Source of the DNA: Stigmatella erecta
GTDB taxonomy: Bacteria; Myxococcota; Myxococcia; Myxococcales; Myxococcaceae
NCBI RefSeq assembly: GCF_900111745.1
Contig: NZ_FOIJ01000001.1
Span: forward strand, 248,001-312,000
Reading direction: 5' to 3'
DNA length: 64,000 nt
Numbering within the stretch: the first letter of the stretch is position 1; the number at the start of each line of letters is the position of its first letter. The notes below the pieces were generated by a model. The model was not told where the DNA came from and ran no database searches. It saw only the letters and a program-made list of their open reading frames with translations. The position numbers and the translations under genes were made by a program. Below, in pieces: positions 34,459 to 44,524 of the stretch.

Positions 34459-35763
34459 ATGAAGCCGGCGCCCAAGCTGCTGTTCGCGGATCCCCAGGGA
34501 CGGGTGATGGAACACCCCTACCTGATCGCCACCCTGCGCAGTGGGGAGGAACTCGTGCCCCCGCAGGACCGGCCCATCCCCCTTCCGGCCACCGGGAGGC
34601 TCGTCCATCTGCCTGGGCGCCTGCCCGTGGGATTGGACCCCGAGACGGGCGAGCTGGAGCTGGTGCGCGAGATGAAGGTGGGGGGCAAGACGTTCGTGCC
34701 CAACGCCGTGGGCGCGCTGCTGCCACCGGGCTACACCCGGACGTTTCTGCCCGGCGAGGTGAAGGGCGACGGGCCCATCCTCCCGCAGTGGGCGTACACC
34801 GCCGCGGCGTGGGGCAAGGACGGGCCGGTGGCCTGGGCCATCCACACCGACAAGCGCTCGCACTGGGATCCGGAGAACTACTCGACGCCCGAGATGCGCA
34901 AGCTGGTGGATGAGCACCTGCGGCGCTTCCCGGACAACCGCGTCCTCAAGCAGCTCAAGACGTGCGCGCTGCTCTACCGCTGCTTCACCTCGCAGAACGT
35001 CTTCTACGTGCGCGACGAGGGGGCCATCCCCGCCTCGGTCATGTGCAACGCGCGCTGCGTGGGGTGCATCTCGGATCAGCCCGCCGACGGCCCCCCGGCC
35101 TCCCACGAGCGCATGGAGGATGGCCCCTCGGGCGAGGAGATGGGCGCCATTGGCGTCTACCACCTGGAGAACGCGCCGGGCCGGACGATGATCAGCTTCG
35201 GCCAGGGGTGCGAGGGCGAGCCGCTCACGCGCTACAAGGCCATCGCCGAGGCCATCCGCTACATGCGGGAGCGCACGGACAAGGGCTCCATCAACATCAA
35301 CACCAACGCGAGCCTGACGCACGGCCTGGTGGCGCTGTTCGACGCGGGGCTGGATGCGATCCGCGTCTCGCTCAACTCCGCGGTGAAGGACCTCTACGAG
35401 GCCTACTACAAGCCGGTGAAGTACTCCTGGGAGGACGTGGAGGCCTCGATCGCGCTCGCCCACGAGCGGGGGGCTTACCTGGCCCTCAACCTACTGCTGT
35501 TCCCGGGCGTCACCGACCGCGAGGGCGAAGTCCAGGCCCTGGAGCGGCTGGTGAGCAAGTACCAGGTGAACCAGGTGCAAACGCGCTCGCTGTGCATCGA
35601 TCCCCTCCAGTACCTGGAGGTCGCCCGGGACCGGGGCGCCGGGGGCGAGCCGGTGGGCATCCGCGAGCTCCTGCAGCGGCTGAAGGCGGCCCGTCCCGGG
35701 CTCGTTATCGGCAACTTCGCCCGGGGGCTGGAGGAGCGGGCGGTGCCGGCGGGCCGCAAGTAG
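34459..35763 (+). CDS. Radical SAM enzyme
   Basis: A 434-residue protein. Residues 1-185 are an N-terminal region with many prolines and no known domain. The radical SAM core starts at C196, C200 and C203 (CNARCVGC), the ligands of the 4Fe-4S cluster. [12 protein letters not shown] follows, where the GGEP-like motif that binds SAM is expected, then NTNASL and [16 protein letters not shown]. The substrate is unknown. GGGAGAAGG precedes the ATG. It sits between aldA and frzZ. Confidence 0.85.
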   Translation: MKPAPKLLFADPQGRVMEHPYLIATLRSGEELVPPQDRPIPLPATGRLVHLPGRLPVGLDPETGELELVREMKVGGKTFVPNAVGALLPPGYTRTFLPGEVKGDGPILPQWAYTAAAWGKDGPVAWAIHTDKRSHWDPENYSTPEMRKLVDEHLRRFPDNRVLKQLKTCALLYRCFTSQNVFYVRDEGAIPASVMCNARCVGCISDQPADGPPASHERMEDGPSGEEMGAIGVYHLENAPGRTMISFGQGCEGEPLTRYKAIAEAIRYMRERTDKGSININTNASLTHGLVALFDAGLDAIRVSLNSAVKDLYEAYYKPVKYSWEDVEASIALAHERGAYLALNLLLFPGVTDREGEVQALERLVSKYQVNQVQTRSLCIDPLQYLEVARDRGAGGEPVGIRELLQRLKAARPGLVIGNFARGLEERAVPAGRK

Positions 35764-35782
35764 GGCGGCCTTCGGGGGGGGG

Positions 35783-36673
35783 CTACTCCTGGGGCGCGGC
35801 GGGGGAGGGGCTCAGCTCGCGCGCCACCAGGCTGCTCATCACCGCGTCCTTGGGCACGTACCCGTCGGCCCCGGCCTCGCGGCAGATGCGCTGCAACTCC
35901 TCGACATTCTCGCCGGAGCACAGCAGGACCTTGATGCCCTTGAAGAGGCTGTTGCTCTTGATGAAGCGGCAGAACTGCTCGCCGTTCACGTTGGGCATCC
36001 GCACGTCCAGCAGCACCAGGTCCGGCCGCGTCTGCTTCTTGAGGATGATCTTCGTCGCCTTGTCCGCCGTGTCCGCGACGTGGACCTCGAAGCCCTTGGT
36101 GACCAGGTCCGCCTCGATGATGCGGGCCGTCATCTCGCTGTCATCGACGATCAGGATGCGCGGCTTGCGGCCCCCCGTCACCTTGGCAGAGGGCAGACCC
36201 CCCACGGCCGGTGCGGGCGCGGCGGTGGCGGCAGGGGGGGCGGCCGAGGGAGGGGGCGCCGCGGCGGCCGCTGCCGCCAGGGCCTCTTGCGCGGCGATGA
36301 CGTCAGGGGCGGGCAAGCCGATGAGCTTCGTCACCCCGTCGAGCACCGCCTCCAGGCCGCCGCCCTTGAGGATGTAGCCATCGGCGCCCGAGGCCCGGGC
36401 CTTGGTGGCCAGCTCCGCCTCGGAGATGTCCGAGTAGAGCACCAGCTTGGAGGTAACCTTCTTCTGGCTGCGGAGGTACTCGACGACGTCGTCGCCGAAC
36501 ATCTCCGGCATGTTCACGTCCATGAGGATGAGCGCGAACGGCCCCTCCGCGAGCTTTTGCTCCAGACTCGCCAGGTCCATTGCGCCGCTTGCCTGGTAGC
36601 CGGCCGCGGTTAGCGCCCGGACGGTGAGTTCCACCAGCATCGGGCTATCGTCAATGACCAGTACGCGGGACAT
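35783..36673 (-). CDS. frzZ: FrzZ, double receiver output of the Frz pathway
   Basis: A 296-residue protein of two CheY-like receivers joined by an Ala/Pro linker (about 125-168). Both carry complete acidic pockets. D52 in LILMDVNMP and D223 in LVLLDVRMP are the phosphate acceptors. D52 is the numbering known for M. xanthus FrzZ. The FrzE kinase phosphorylates it and it signals reversals of the gliding motors. ATG 36673 follows GGGGAGG; a TTG 12 bases upstream is less likely. It is divergent to frzA, as in M. xanthus. Confidence 0.95.
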   Translation of the reverse strand: MSRVLVIDDSPMLVELTVRALTAAGYQASGAMDLASLEQKLAEGPFALILMDVNMPEMFGDDVVEYLRSQKKVTSKLVLYSDISEAELATKARASGADGYILKGGGLEAVLDGVTKLIGLPAPDVIAAQEALAAAAAAAPPPSAAPPAATAAPAPAVGGLPSAKVTGGRKPRILIVDDSEMTARIIEADLVTKGFEVHVADTADKATKIILKKQTRPDLVLLDVRMPNVNGEQFCRFIKSNSLFKGIKVLLCSGENVEELQRICREAGADGYVPKDAVMSSLVARELSPSPAAPQE

Positions 36674-36766
36674 CTGCCTCCCCAAGAATCCTAAAGCTAC
36701 CCTACACTGGTTGCCCGGTCCGGGACCATCGAAACGGTGGACGAGCAGGCGTTCGCCGTCCTCCCC

Positions 36767-36795
36767 TTGACCCGTTTTGAACGCCTCCGGATACT
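36767..36795 (+). promoter_or_regulatory. Sigma-70-like promoter ahead of frzA
   Basis: TTGACC at 36767-36772 and GATACT at 36790-36795 are 17 bases apart. Transcription would start near 36802. If real, the frzA start must lie at or after the TTG at 36804, not at 36777. The assignment rests on consensus only. Confidence 0.3.
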
Positions 36796-37319
36796 TTGGC
36801 GCCTTGACTTCGACTCCTCTTCAACGTGCGCTGCGGATTGCTCCGGACCGGGCTCTCGCCGTTCAGGCCCGTCCCGAGCAAGAGTTCTTCTGCTTCCGTG
36901 TAGGCGGGCTCCGCCTGGGCGTGCCCAGCGAGAACGTCCTGGAAGTGCTCCGGGCGGGGCTGATGACGCCCCTGCCACGCTCCCCCTCGTTCCTGCTGGG
37001 GGTGACGGGGCACCGGGGCGAGGTGCTCCCGGTGCTGGATCTGCTGCGCTTCCTGGCCAAGGGCGAGGCGCGCATCATGCCCCGGACCCGCATTTTCGTG
37101 GGCGTCAGCGGCAACTACGTGGCCGGTGTGGTGGCCGACACCGTGCTGGGGCTGCGCCGCATCCTCGTCTCCGACATCCTCCCGCCGCCGGTGGGGGCCG
37201 ATGCCGCCACCGAGCACCTGCTGGGGGTGGTGCAGGGGCCCACGGCCGAGGAGACCGTGAACCTGCTCAACTTCTCCAAGCTCCTCCAGACGGCCCGGCA
37301 GCGGGCGGTGGCGCGATGA
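36777..37319 (+). CDS. frzA: FrzA, CheW-like coupling protein
   Basis: A CheW-domain protein of up to 180 residues that links the FrzCD receptor to the FrzE kinase. Core motifs are FFCFRVGGLRLGVPSENVLEVL, cut here as VPSENVLEVL, then FLLGVTGHRGEVLPVLDL and the C-terminal LLNFSKLL. No ATG or GTG exists in the first 30 codons; starts are TTG at 36777 or TTG at 36804, and neither has a clear ribosome site. The stop overlaps the frzB ATG. A promoter-like element lies between the two possible starts. Confidence 0.9.
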   Translation: MNASGYFGALTSTPLQRALRIAPDRALAVQARPEQEFFCFRVGGLRLGVPSENVLEVLRAGLMTPLPRSPSFLLGVTGHRGEVLPVLDLLRFLAKGEARIMPRTRIFVGVSGNYVAGVVADTVLGLRRILVSDILPPPVGADAATEHLLGVVQGPTAEETVNLLNFSKLLQTARQRAVAR

Positions 37320-37696
37320 TCGACGTGGACGGTCTGGTCCGCACCGAGGAAGAAGTGGACGTCCTCTTCTTCGAGGTGGGCGTGCACGTCTATGGCGTGG
37401 ATGCCTCGCAGGTGCAGCGCATCGAGCGGGCCCTGCCGGGAGATCTCGTCCGGCCCGAGCTGGGGGCGCTCCACCAGGGCCGCCGGGCCCTCGTCTTCGA
37501 CACCCCCGAGGGCGAGGCGCACCTCAAGGTGGATGCCGTGCGCGGGGTGCGCCCCATCAACATCGCGGACCTGCGGCGGCTGCCCGTCGCCGTCACCGCG
37601 TCCTCCTTCGCCATTGGGGTGTGCCTGGAAGAAGAGGCCCACCCCATTCTGCTCATCGATTTGGTCGAAACCGCAAAGACTCAAGGAAGGCACTGA
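37316..37696 (+). CDS. frzB: FrzB, second CheW-like protein
   Basis: A 126-residue shortened CheW homologue. It starts FFEVGVHVYGVDASQVQRI after a 16-residue acidic lead, has ALVFDTPEGEAHL and ends LEEEAHPILLIDL. The family binds receptor signalling tips and kinases. In M. xanthus FrzB is atypical and needed for clustering of FrzCD signals. The ATG overlaps the frzA stop (ATGA), and frzCD starts 5 bp on. Confidence 0.92.
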   Translation: MIDVDGLVRTEEEVDVLFFEVGVHVYGVDASQVQRIERALPGDLVRPELGALHQGRRALVFDTPEGEAHLKVDAVRGVRPINIADLRRLPVAVTASSFAIGVCLEEEAHPILLIDLVETAKTQGRH

Positions 37697-37701
37697 CCGC
37701 A

Positions 37702-38946
37702 ATGTCCCTGGACACCCCGAACGAGAAGTCCGTGAAGCCCCGCGCTCCGAAGAAGGCCGCGGTGGCCAAGCCCCCGGCCAAGTCCAACACCCCGGCCCTC
37801 AAGCCCCTGACGGACACGCTCCGCTCGGTGCTGGCCGGCAATCTCCAGGCGCGCATCACCCCGGAGATCGTCAGCGGTGAGCTGGCCGACGTGGCCCTCC
37901 TGCTCAACCAGGTGCTGGAGCGCTTCTCCGACTCCGAGCACCGCAAGCAGGTCGCCGCCCAGGAGATCGATCAGGCGCTCGACTCGCTCATCGCCCTGGT
38001 GCGCGAGGGCGACCTGTCGCGCTGGACGACCACCACCGAGGATCCGCAGCTCGCGCCGCTGCTGGAGGGCTTCGGCAAGGTCATCGAGACGCTGCGCACC
38101 TTCGTGCGGGAGATCAACGAGGCGGCCCTGAGGCTGTCCTCCTCCGCCAACCAGGTGCTGGCCGCCTCCACGCAGCACGAGACGTCCTCCACCGAGCAGG
38201 CCGCGGCCATCCACGAGACGACCGCGACCATGGAGGAGCTCAAGCACGCCTCCGCGCAGATCGCCGAGAACGCGGGCGCGGTGGCCCGCGTGGCCGAGGA
38301 GACGCTCGGGGCCGCGCGCGCGGGCCGGGGCGCCATCGCCGAGTTCATCCAGGCCATGCAGCAGATCCGCAGCGATGGGATCGCCGTGGCCGACGCCATC
38401 ACCAAGCTGTCCAAGCGCGTGGAGCGCATCGGCACCGTGGTGGAGGTGATCGACGAGATCGCCGACCGCTCGGACCTGCTGGCGCTCAACGCGGCGCTGG
38501 AGGGCAGCCGCGCAGGTGAGGCCGGCAAGGGCTTCTCCATCGTCGCCGCGGAGATGCGGCGCCTGGCGGAGAACGTCCTGGACTCCACCAAGGAGATCAA
38601 GAGCCTCATCACCGAGATCCGCGAGGCCACGGCCGCCGCGGGCGGCGCGGCGGATGCCTCCAAGGTGGCCACCGAGTCCGGCGAGAAGCTGGGCTCCGTG
38701 GCGGCCACCGCCGTGGAGGGCATCCTCGCGGGCGTGCAGGAGACGAGCGACGCGGCACGCGTCATCAACCTGGCCACCCAGCAGCAGCGCACCGCCACCG
38801 AGCAGGTGGTGGCCTCCATGGCCGAGATCGAGGATGTGACGCGCCAGACGACGCAGGCCTCCAAGCAGGCCACGGGCGCTTCCGCCGAGCTGACGCAGCT
38901 GGCCAGCCGCCTGGCCGAACTCATCAAGCGCTTCAAGGCCGACTAA
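37702..38946 (+). CDS. frzCD: FrzCD, cytoplasmic chemoreceptor
   Basis: A 414-residue methyl-accepting chemotaxis protein without membrane segments. The first 35 residues are rich in Lys, Pro and Ala, the type of tail that in M. xanthus binds the nucleoid. Residues about 85-240 and 285-410 form the antiparallel bundle with Glu/Gln methylation sites. The conserved tip is at about 251-278 (DEIADRSDLLALNAALEGSR, then AGEAGKGFSIVAAE). It feeds signals to FrzE through FrzA and FrzB, and is methylated by FrzF and demethylated by FrzG. An AAGGAAGG ribosome site lies upstream. Confidence 0.96.
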   Translation: MSLDTPNEKSVKPRAPKKAAVAKPPAKSNTPALKPLTDTLRSVLAGNLQARITPEIVSGELADVALLLNQVLERFSDSEHRKQVAAQEIDQALDSLIALVREGDLSRWTTTTEDPQLAPLLEGFGKVIETLRTFVREINEAALRLSSSANQVLAASTQHETSSTEQAAAIHETTATMEELKHASAQIAENAGAVARVAEETLGAARAGRGAIAEFIQAMQQIRSDGIAVADAITKLSKRVERIGTVVEVIDEIADRSDLLALNAALEGSRAGEAGKGFSIVAAEMRRLAENVLDSTKEIKSLITEIREATAAAGGAADASKVATESGEKLGSVAATAVEGILAGVQETSDAARVINLATQQQRTATEQVVASMAEIEDVTRQTTQASKQATGASAELTQLASRLAELIKRFKAD

Positions 38947-39009
38947 GCCCAACCCGGGAGGAGAGGGGCAAGCCCGTGCGGCCTCATCCGCCCGGAGACA
39001 ACCCAGGCC

Positions 39010-41295
39010 ATGGATACCGAGGCCCTCAAGAAATCCCTCCTGAAGAAGTTCCAGGAGGTCACCGCAGACCGGCTCCAGAAGATCCAACTCGGGGTGCTCG
39101 ACCTTGAGAAGGACAACGCGGACCAGGCCGCGGACGACGTCGCGCGCGAGCTGCACACGATGAAGGGCGAGGCCCGCATGTTGGGGCTCGCCGCCATCGG
39201 CCAGCTGGCGCACGCCGCCGAGGACATGCTGCGCGCCGAGCGGGACGGCAAGACGGCCACCGAGGTGGCCACCGATCTGCTCCTGCGCGCGTGCGACGTC
39301 CTGTCGGATCTCACCGACGATCTGGCCGGTGCCCACACGGGTACGGAAGCCAGCGAGGAGATGTGCAAGACGCTCGCGAGCGCCTCCGGCCATCCCCTGC
39401 CGCCGCTGGGCAACAAGCCGCCCCAGCCCCGGCCGGCCCCGGCCCCGCTGCCCGCGCCCGCCGTGGCGGCCCCGGCCCGTGCCCCCGCGCCGCCCCCGCC
39501 CGTGGCACCGCCCGCCCCCGTGGTGCAGCCTCCGCCTGCGCCCGTGGCCGCCAAGCCCGAGGAGGAGGCGCCCGCCGCCGCCGCCAAGACGTCCATCGCC
39601 GATCGCAGCATCCGCGTGAACGTGGAGATCCTCGACTCGCTCGGGCTGCTCGCGGGCGACCTGCTCGTGGAGAGCGCCCGGGGACGGCTGCGGGGCTCGG
39701 AGACGGCCACGCTGTTCGAGCGCTTCTCGCGCCTGGGCGACCGCTTCCTGCACCTGGGCGAGCGGCTGCACCTGGTCAACGAGCTGCGCGCGGAGCTGGA
39801 GGGCATCGAGAGCGACCTGCACCGGCTGCGCGACGATGCGTTCCGCTTCGTGCGGCGCAACGAGGACGGCATCAACACCCTCCACGGCAACCTGGCCAAG
39901 ATGGCCGACTCCGTGGCGGAGGCGCGCCTGGTGCCGCTGTCCACCGTGTTCGATGCCTTCCCCCGGGCGGTGCGCGAGCTGTCGCGCGCCCAGGGCAAGG
40001 AGGTGGACCTCATCATCGAGAACGCGGATGTCGGCGTGGACCGCTCCATGCTCGCCGACGTGCGCGACGCGCTGGTCCACCTGCTGCGCAACTCGGTGGA
40101 TCACGGCCTGGAGGTGCCCGAGGCCCGCCAGCAGCTCGGCAAGCCCTCCATGGGCCGGCTGCGCATCCGCGTCCGCGTCGATGGGGACATGCTCCAGATC
40201 GACGTGGAGGATGACGGCCGGGGCATCGATCCCGAGCGGCTGAAGCAGGTGGCCCTCAACAAGCGGCTCATCACCCAGACCCAGGCCGCCGCGCTCTCCG
40301 AGCGCGAGACGATCGATCTCATCTTCCGGCCCGGCTTCTCCACGCGCGACCAGGTCAGTGAGATTTCCGGCCGCGGCGTGGGCATGGACGTGGTGAAGCG
40401 CAAGGTGGAGTCGCTGGGCGGCTCGGTGGGCGTCGTCAGCCGCCAGGGCCGGGGCACCACCATCAGCCTGCGCCTGCCGCAGTCGCTGGCGTTGATGAAG
40501 GTCCTGCTGGTGCGCCTGGGCGACGACGTCTACGGCATCCCCGCGGCGGACGTGGTGGCCGTCACGCGCGTCAAGCCGGAGGACCGCATGGAGGTCTTCG
40601 GCACGCTGGCGGTGAAGCACCGCAACAAGCCCACCGCGCTGGTGGCGCTCGGGCCGCTGCTGGGTGTCAACGGCGGCAACCGCTTCGACAAGCCGCCCGC
40701 CGTGGTGGTGCGTCACGGGGATGATCACGCCGCCCTGGTGGTGGACGGCTTCGTGGACGAGCGCGAGGTGGCCGTGAAGCCTTGCGGCGGGGAGTTCCTC
40801 AAGGGCGCCGCCTTCATCGCGGGCACCGCGGCGCTGGAGGATGGGCGCATCGCGGTGCTGTGCCACGTGCCGGACATCATGGCCGAGGTGCGCCGCATGG
40901 CCCGCCCCGTCACCCAGCAGCCCCAGGCCAAGCGCCTGCGCGTGCTGCTGGTGGACGACTCACCCATCGCCCGGGCCACCGAGGGCGCCCTGGTCAAGGC
41001 GCTCGGCCACACCGTGGAAGAGGCCCAGGATGGCGAGGAGGCGTACGCGAAGGTTCAGCACAACACGTATGATCTCATCCTCACCGACGTGCAGATGCCC
41101 CGGCTGGATGGCTTCTCGTTCACGCGGCGGCTGAAGACCACGCCGGCGGTGGCCCGCATCCCGGTCATCATCCTGTCCTCGCTGGCCTCGCCCGAGGACA
41201 AGCGGCGGGGACTGGAGGCCGGCGCGGACGGATACCTTGTCAAAGGTGAGCTGGGCGTGGAGAGTCTGGCACAGACCATCGAGCGGCTGACTTGA
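39010..41295 (+). CDS. frzE: FrzE, CheA-CheY hybrid histidine kinase
   Basis: A 761-residue kinase. Residues 1-110 are the HPt domain with H49 (LHTMKGEARMLG), the site known for FrzE. A Pro/Ala linker (about 125-190) follows. Dimer and HATPase domains come next, with the N box HLLRNSVDHGLE near 357-368, DDGRGID and GRGVGMDVV. Then a CheW-like domain, and a receiver at about 640-760 with D693 in DLILTDVQMP. It autophosphorylates and passes phosphate to FrzZ. The C-terminal receiver restrains its kinase activity in M. xanthus. It lies 63 bp after frzCD. Confidence 0.96.
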   Translation: MDTEALKKSLLKKFQEVTADRLQKIQLGVLDLEKDNADQAADDVARELHTMKGEARMLGLAAIGQLAHAAEDMLRAERDGKTATEVATDLLLRACDVLSDLTDDLAGAHTGTEASEEMCKTLASASGHPLPPLGNKPPQPRPAPAPLPAPAVAAPARAPAPPPPVAPPAPVVQPPPAPVAAKPEEEAPAAAAKTSIADRSIRVNVEILDSLGLLAGDLLVESARGRLRGSETATLFERFSRLGDRFLHLGERLHLVNELRAELEGIESDLHRLRDDAFRFVRRNEDGINTLHGNLAKMADSVAEARLVPLSTVFDAFPRAVRELSRAQGKEVDLIIENADVGVDRSMLADVRDALVHLLRNSVDHGLEVPEARQQLGKPSMGRLRIRVRVDGDMLQIDVEDDGRGIDPERLKQVALNKRLITQTQAAALSERETIDLIFRPGFSTRDQVSEISGRGVGMDVVKRKVESLGGSVGVVSRQGRGTTISLRLPQSLALMKVLLVRLGDDVYGIPAADVVAVTRVKPEDRMEVFGTLAVKHRNKPTALVALGPLLGVNGGNRFDKPPAVVVRHGDDHAALVVDGFVDEREVAVKPCGGEFLKGAAFIAGTAALEDGRIAVLCHVPDIMAEVRRMARPVTQQPQAKRLRVLLVDDSPIARATEGALVKALGHTVEEAQDGEEAYAKVQHNTYDLILTDVQMPRLDGFSFTRRLKTTPAVARIPVIILSSLASPEDKRRGLEAGADGYLVKGELGVESLAQTIERLT

Positions 41296-41305
41296 CGAGG
41301 GCGGC

Positions 41306-42322
41306 GTGCGCATTGCTCCAGGGAGTCCGTGCCGGGTGTTGCTGGTGGGGAGCGGACTGCGCCTCCTGGCACGTCACCTCTTTCAAGGCGAGCTGCTCGT
41401 CTCCGCCGGCGAGAGCAACTTCGCCGACGCCCTGGACACCGTAGAGGACCAGACCCCGGACGTCCTGCTCGTCGACCTGACGTCGATGGATGCCCTGGAG
41501 GCCATCGCGCAGGTGATGGCGGAGCGGCCCACCCCCATTCTCGCCATGAGCTCGGGGGTGCTGACGCGCGACCAGGCCTTCAAGGCCCTGGCGCTCGGCG
41601 CGCTCGATGTGGTGGAGCGCACGCCCGTGCCCGGCGCGGAGTTCTGGCAGGGCATCACGCGCCAGCTGGTGATGCTCTCGCAGGTTCGCGTGGTGCGGCA
41701 TGTTCAGGGCAAGGTGCGCCGCCGTCCGCCGCCGCCCGTCGATGGGGCCGAGCCCCCGTTTCCCCTGGTGGCCATCGCCTCGTCGCTGGGCGGGCCCCGG
41801 GCCCTGTCCATCCTGCTGCGCAGCATCCCCAAGGACTTCCCGGCGGCCGTCTGCATCTGTCAGCACATCAGCGTGGGCTTCACCGAGGGGCTGGCGCACT
41901 GGCTGGCCTCGGAGACGGGCCTGCGGGTGATGGAGGCGCCCAACGAGGAGAAGATGGTGCCGGGCACGGCCTACATTGCCCCCTCGGGTGCCCACCTGGT
42001 GGTGCGGCCGGACGGGCGTCTCCTGCTGGATCCTCGCCCCCCGGTACGAGGGTTCCGGCCTTCGTGTGATCTCCTGCTATCCTCGGCGGCGGAGTCATTC
42101 GGGCGGCGGTGTATCGGCGTCATTCTCACGGGCATGGGCAAGGACGGGGCGCGCGGGCTGAAGGAAATCCGTGAGCGGGGCGGAAGAACCATCGCCCAGA
42201 ACGCGGAAACATGTGTTGTTTACGGGATGCCGCGTGAGGCGGTGCAGCTGGGCGCCGCGGAAGAGATCCTTCCGCTGGATCGGATCGGGCCAACACTCCT
42301 GGAGTGGGTGGAGACGTGCTGA
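41306..42322 (+). CDS. frzG: FrzG, CheB-like methylesterase
   Basis: A 338-residue CheB-type protein that removes methyl groups from FrzCD. Residues 1-120 are receiver-like: the strand [11 protein letters not shown] is kept, but the acidic pair at the start is replaced by GS (VLLVGSGL). The esterase domain has the full triad: serine in SSLGG, His in CQHISVGF and Asp in [14 protein letters not shown] at 41306 lies 10 bp after frzE. The gene's stop overlaps the frzF start. Confidence 0.93.
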   Translation: MRIAPGSPCRVLLVGSGLRLLARHLFQGELLVSAGESNFADALDTVEDQTPDVLLVDLTSMDALEAIAQVMAERPTPILAMSSGVLTRDQAFKALALGALDVVERTPVPGAEFWQGITRQLVMLSQVRVVRHVQGKVRRRPPPPVDGAEPPFPLVAIASSLGGPRALSILLRSIPKDFPAAVCICQHISVGFTEGLAHWLASETGLRVMEAPNEEKMVPGTAYIAPSGAHLVVRPDGRLLLDPRPPVRGFRPSCDLLLSSAAESFGRRCIGVILTGMGKDGARGLKEIRERGGRTIAQNAETCVVYGMPREAVQLGAAEEILPLDRIGPTLLEWVETC

Positions 42323-43995
42323 ACGTGAGCCAAAAGGCTTTGCAGCAGCTCGCCGCCCTCTTGCTGGAGCGAGCCGGCCTGAAGATCACCCCGGACGGTT
42401 ACCACAGCCTCCGGCTGGCGCTGGCCACGCGCATGCCCGTGGCGGGCATCAGCGATCCCGAAGTGTACGTGCAGCGGCTCCGGGACGTCGGAGGAGAGCA
42501 GGAGCTGCGCTCGCTGGTGCCGCTGGTGACGGTGGGCCACACGGAGTTCTTCCGGGACCCCAAGCAGTTCCGGGCGCTGGAGCGCTTCATCCTGCCGCAG
42601 CTGCTGGCCAAGGCGCGGCGGGAGATGCGCCGGGTGTGCATCTGGTCCGCCGGGTGTGCCACGGGCGAGGAGCCGTACAGTGTCGCCATGGTCATGGCGG
42701 AGCTGGGGGCGCTGGCGGTCGAGGTGGACCTGTGGGCCACGGATCTCAACCTGGCCGCGGTGGAGGCCGCCCGGATGGGGCGCTTCTCGGTGCGGCGCTC
42801 CTCGGGCATCTCCTCCGAGCGCCTAGAGCGCTTCTTCCACCCCGTGGAGGACGGGATGGAAGTGCAGCCCACGCTGCGCGAGTACGTGCGCTTCGAGGGG
42901 CAGAACCTCGCCGCGCCCTCGTTCGACGCGGTGACGCCGGGCTCGCTGGATCTCATCCTCTGCCGCAACGTCATCATCTACTTCGATCTGCCCACCATCC
43001 GCAGCCTGATGGACCGCTTCCTGGTGGCGCTGCGGCCCGGAGGGCTGCTCTTCCTGGGGTACTCGGAGAGCCTCTTCAAGGTCTATGACCGCTTCGAGAT
43101 GATCGAAGTGGACGGGGCGTTCGTCTACCGGCGGCCCCTGCTGGGCGTGGCCCGTGCCGCCGCGGCGGCGACGCCCGCGCCGCTCACCACGCCGGTGCCG
43201 ATGAGCGTCTCCTCACCCGGCATTCCCGCCACCGTCGTGACCCCGGCGGGAGGCTCCCTGCCACGGCCCGCGCCCTCCTTGAGCCGCCTGCGTCCGCCGG
43301 ATGCGCCCATGCCGATGAGCCCTCCGCCCCGGACCTCGGTGCAGGAGCCAGCCGCCAGCCTGGCGAGCCGCGGCAACACCGAGCCGGTGCGCCCCGCGCG
43401 GCTCACGCTGGAGGGCACCCCCACGGATCCCCGCGGGGTGCGCACCACCGAGGTGCCCGGAGGGGCCAAGGCGTTTCCGCCCTCCGAGCGGCTGAAGCAG
43501 GCGGTGCGCAAGATGATGCAGAGCGACTTCACGGCCGCCATCCATGACGTGGAGAAGCTGCTCATCGACGAGCCGGGCCACCTGGATGCGCTCTTGACGC
43601 TGGGCAATCTCTACTCGCTCACGGGCCGCATCTCCGAGGCGCGCGAGGCCTTTGCCCAGGCGCTGGTACGCGAGCCGCTGTGCGTGGAGGCCCGGATCTT
43701 CGGCGGCGTGGCCGCGCTCCAGGCCGGCAACCTGGTGGAGGCGCGCTCCGAGCTGGGCAAGGCCCTGTTCCTGGAGCCCACGTTGGCGTTGGGCCATTAC
43801 CTGCTCGCCCAGGTGCAGGAGCGGACCCAGGATCGCGAGGGGGCCCGGCGCAGCTACCGCAACGCCATTGCCCAGCTGCGCTTCCCCCAGCGTCCGCTCG
43901 CGGGCCACTACCCGGACATCCCGGACTCAGCCGATGCCATTGCCCGGGTGGCCCGCTACGCGCTCGCGGCGCTGGAGGAGGAGGCGGGACACTAG
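42316..43995 (+). CDS. frzF: FrzF, CheR methyltransferase with TPR repeats
   Basis: A 559-residue protein. Residues about 5-275 are Che[18 protein letters not shown] binds SAM, with VDLWATDLN and [13 protein letters not shown] Pro/Ser-rich linker (about 280-390) follows, and then three to four tetratricopeptide repeats (about 395-510, e.g. [20 protein letters not shown]). The TPRs bind partners and set methylation specificity in M. xanthus FrzF. GTG 42316 follows GGTGGAG; GTG at 42325 is an alternative. The last codon overlaps the convergent gene at 43992 (CTAG). Confidence 0.95.
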   Translation: MLNVSQKALQQLAALLLERAGLKITPDGYHSLRLALATRMPVAGISDPEVYVQRLRDVGGEQELRSLVPLVTVGHTEFFRDPKQFRALERFILPQLLAKARREMRRVCIWSAGCATGEEPYSVAMVMAELGALAVEVDLWATDLNLAAVEAARMGRFSVRRSSGISSERLERFFHPVEDGMEVQPTLREYVRFEGQNLAAPSFDAVTPGSLDLILCRNVIIYFDLPTIRSLMDRFLVALRPGGLLFLGYSESLFKVYDRFEMIEVDGAFVYRRPLLGVARAAAAATPAPLTTPVPMSVSSPGIPATVVTPAGGSLPRPAPSLSRLRPPDAPMPMSPPPRTSVQEPAASLASRGNTEPVRPARLTLEGTPTDPRGVRTTEVPGGAKAFPPSERLKQAVRKMMQSDFTAAIHDVEKLLIDEPGHLDALLTLGNLYSLTGRISEAREAFAQALVREPLCVEARIFGGVAALQAGNLVEARSELGKALFLEPTLALGHYLLAQVQERTQDREGARRSYRNAIAQLRFPQRPLAGHYPDIPDSADAIARVARYALAALEEEAGH

Positions 43996-44312
43996 TCCAG
44001 GGTGCTCTTCAGGTCCGTCAGGCTCTTGCCCGGATCCAGCACGGCCCCGAACTTCTTCTGCAGGTAGCTCTTCGCCTGGCTGCGCAGGAGCATACCCGGG
44101 TCGGTGCCCTCGCCCTGCACGGCCTTGTCGGTGATGGTGAAGCTGGCATCCAGGTTGATGCCCATCACCTTGCCCATGAGCTTGGCGCCGTCACCGGCCC
44201 AGTCCGCCTTCACGCCGTACTTGCTGCCCCAGTACTGCAAGAGCTGCTCGACGCGCTTCTTCACTTCGTCCTTCGGCAGGGAGTGGGGAACCTCGAACTT
44301 CATCGTGCCCAT
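43992..44312 (-). CDS. PHA-granule-system family small protein
   Basis: A 106-residue protein resembling the polyhydroxyalkanoic acid system family (PHA_gran_rgn). It starts [20 protein letters not shown] and continues with [17 protein letters not shown] and a [11 protein letters not shown] strand. Members are found with PHA storage genes and in organisms without them; the molecular role is uncertain. It is convergent with frzF, sharing the CTAG at the stops. No PHA synthase gene lies in the window. Confidence 0.7.
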   Translation of the reverse strand: MGTMKFEVPHSLPKDEVKKRVEQLLQYWGSKYGVKADWAGDGAKLMGKVMGINLDASFTITDKAVQGEGTDPGMLLRSQAKSYLQKKFGAVLDPGKSLTDLKSTLD

Positions 44313-44524
44313 TGCGTATGGCTCCTGATCTATGGCTCGTCTTGCCGGTTTAATGACGATGCGGCCAGAAGGGAACCGCCGTTTGCTTCAGGACGTGGGA
44401 AGTCAACAACCTCCGCCCCTCCCTGCGGGGAATGGGGGGCGCTGAACGCATGCGGCGCTGGACGCGACAATTCGGCCTTGACGGGCAGGGGAGTGGACTA
44501 GGGTGAACGCAGGAAGGAGTTTGC

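Noticed and set aside
44313-44524. Possible small RNA or tRNA in the 212-bp gap
   Set aside because: I found no cloverleaf, no terminator and no T-arm-like GTTCGA sequence. Only a ribosome site for the gene at 44525 is clear.
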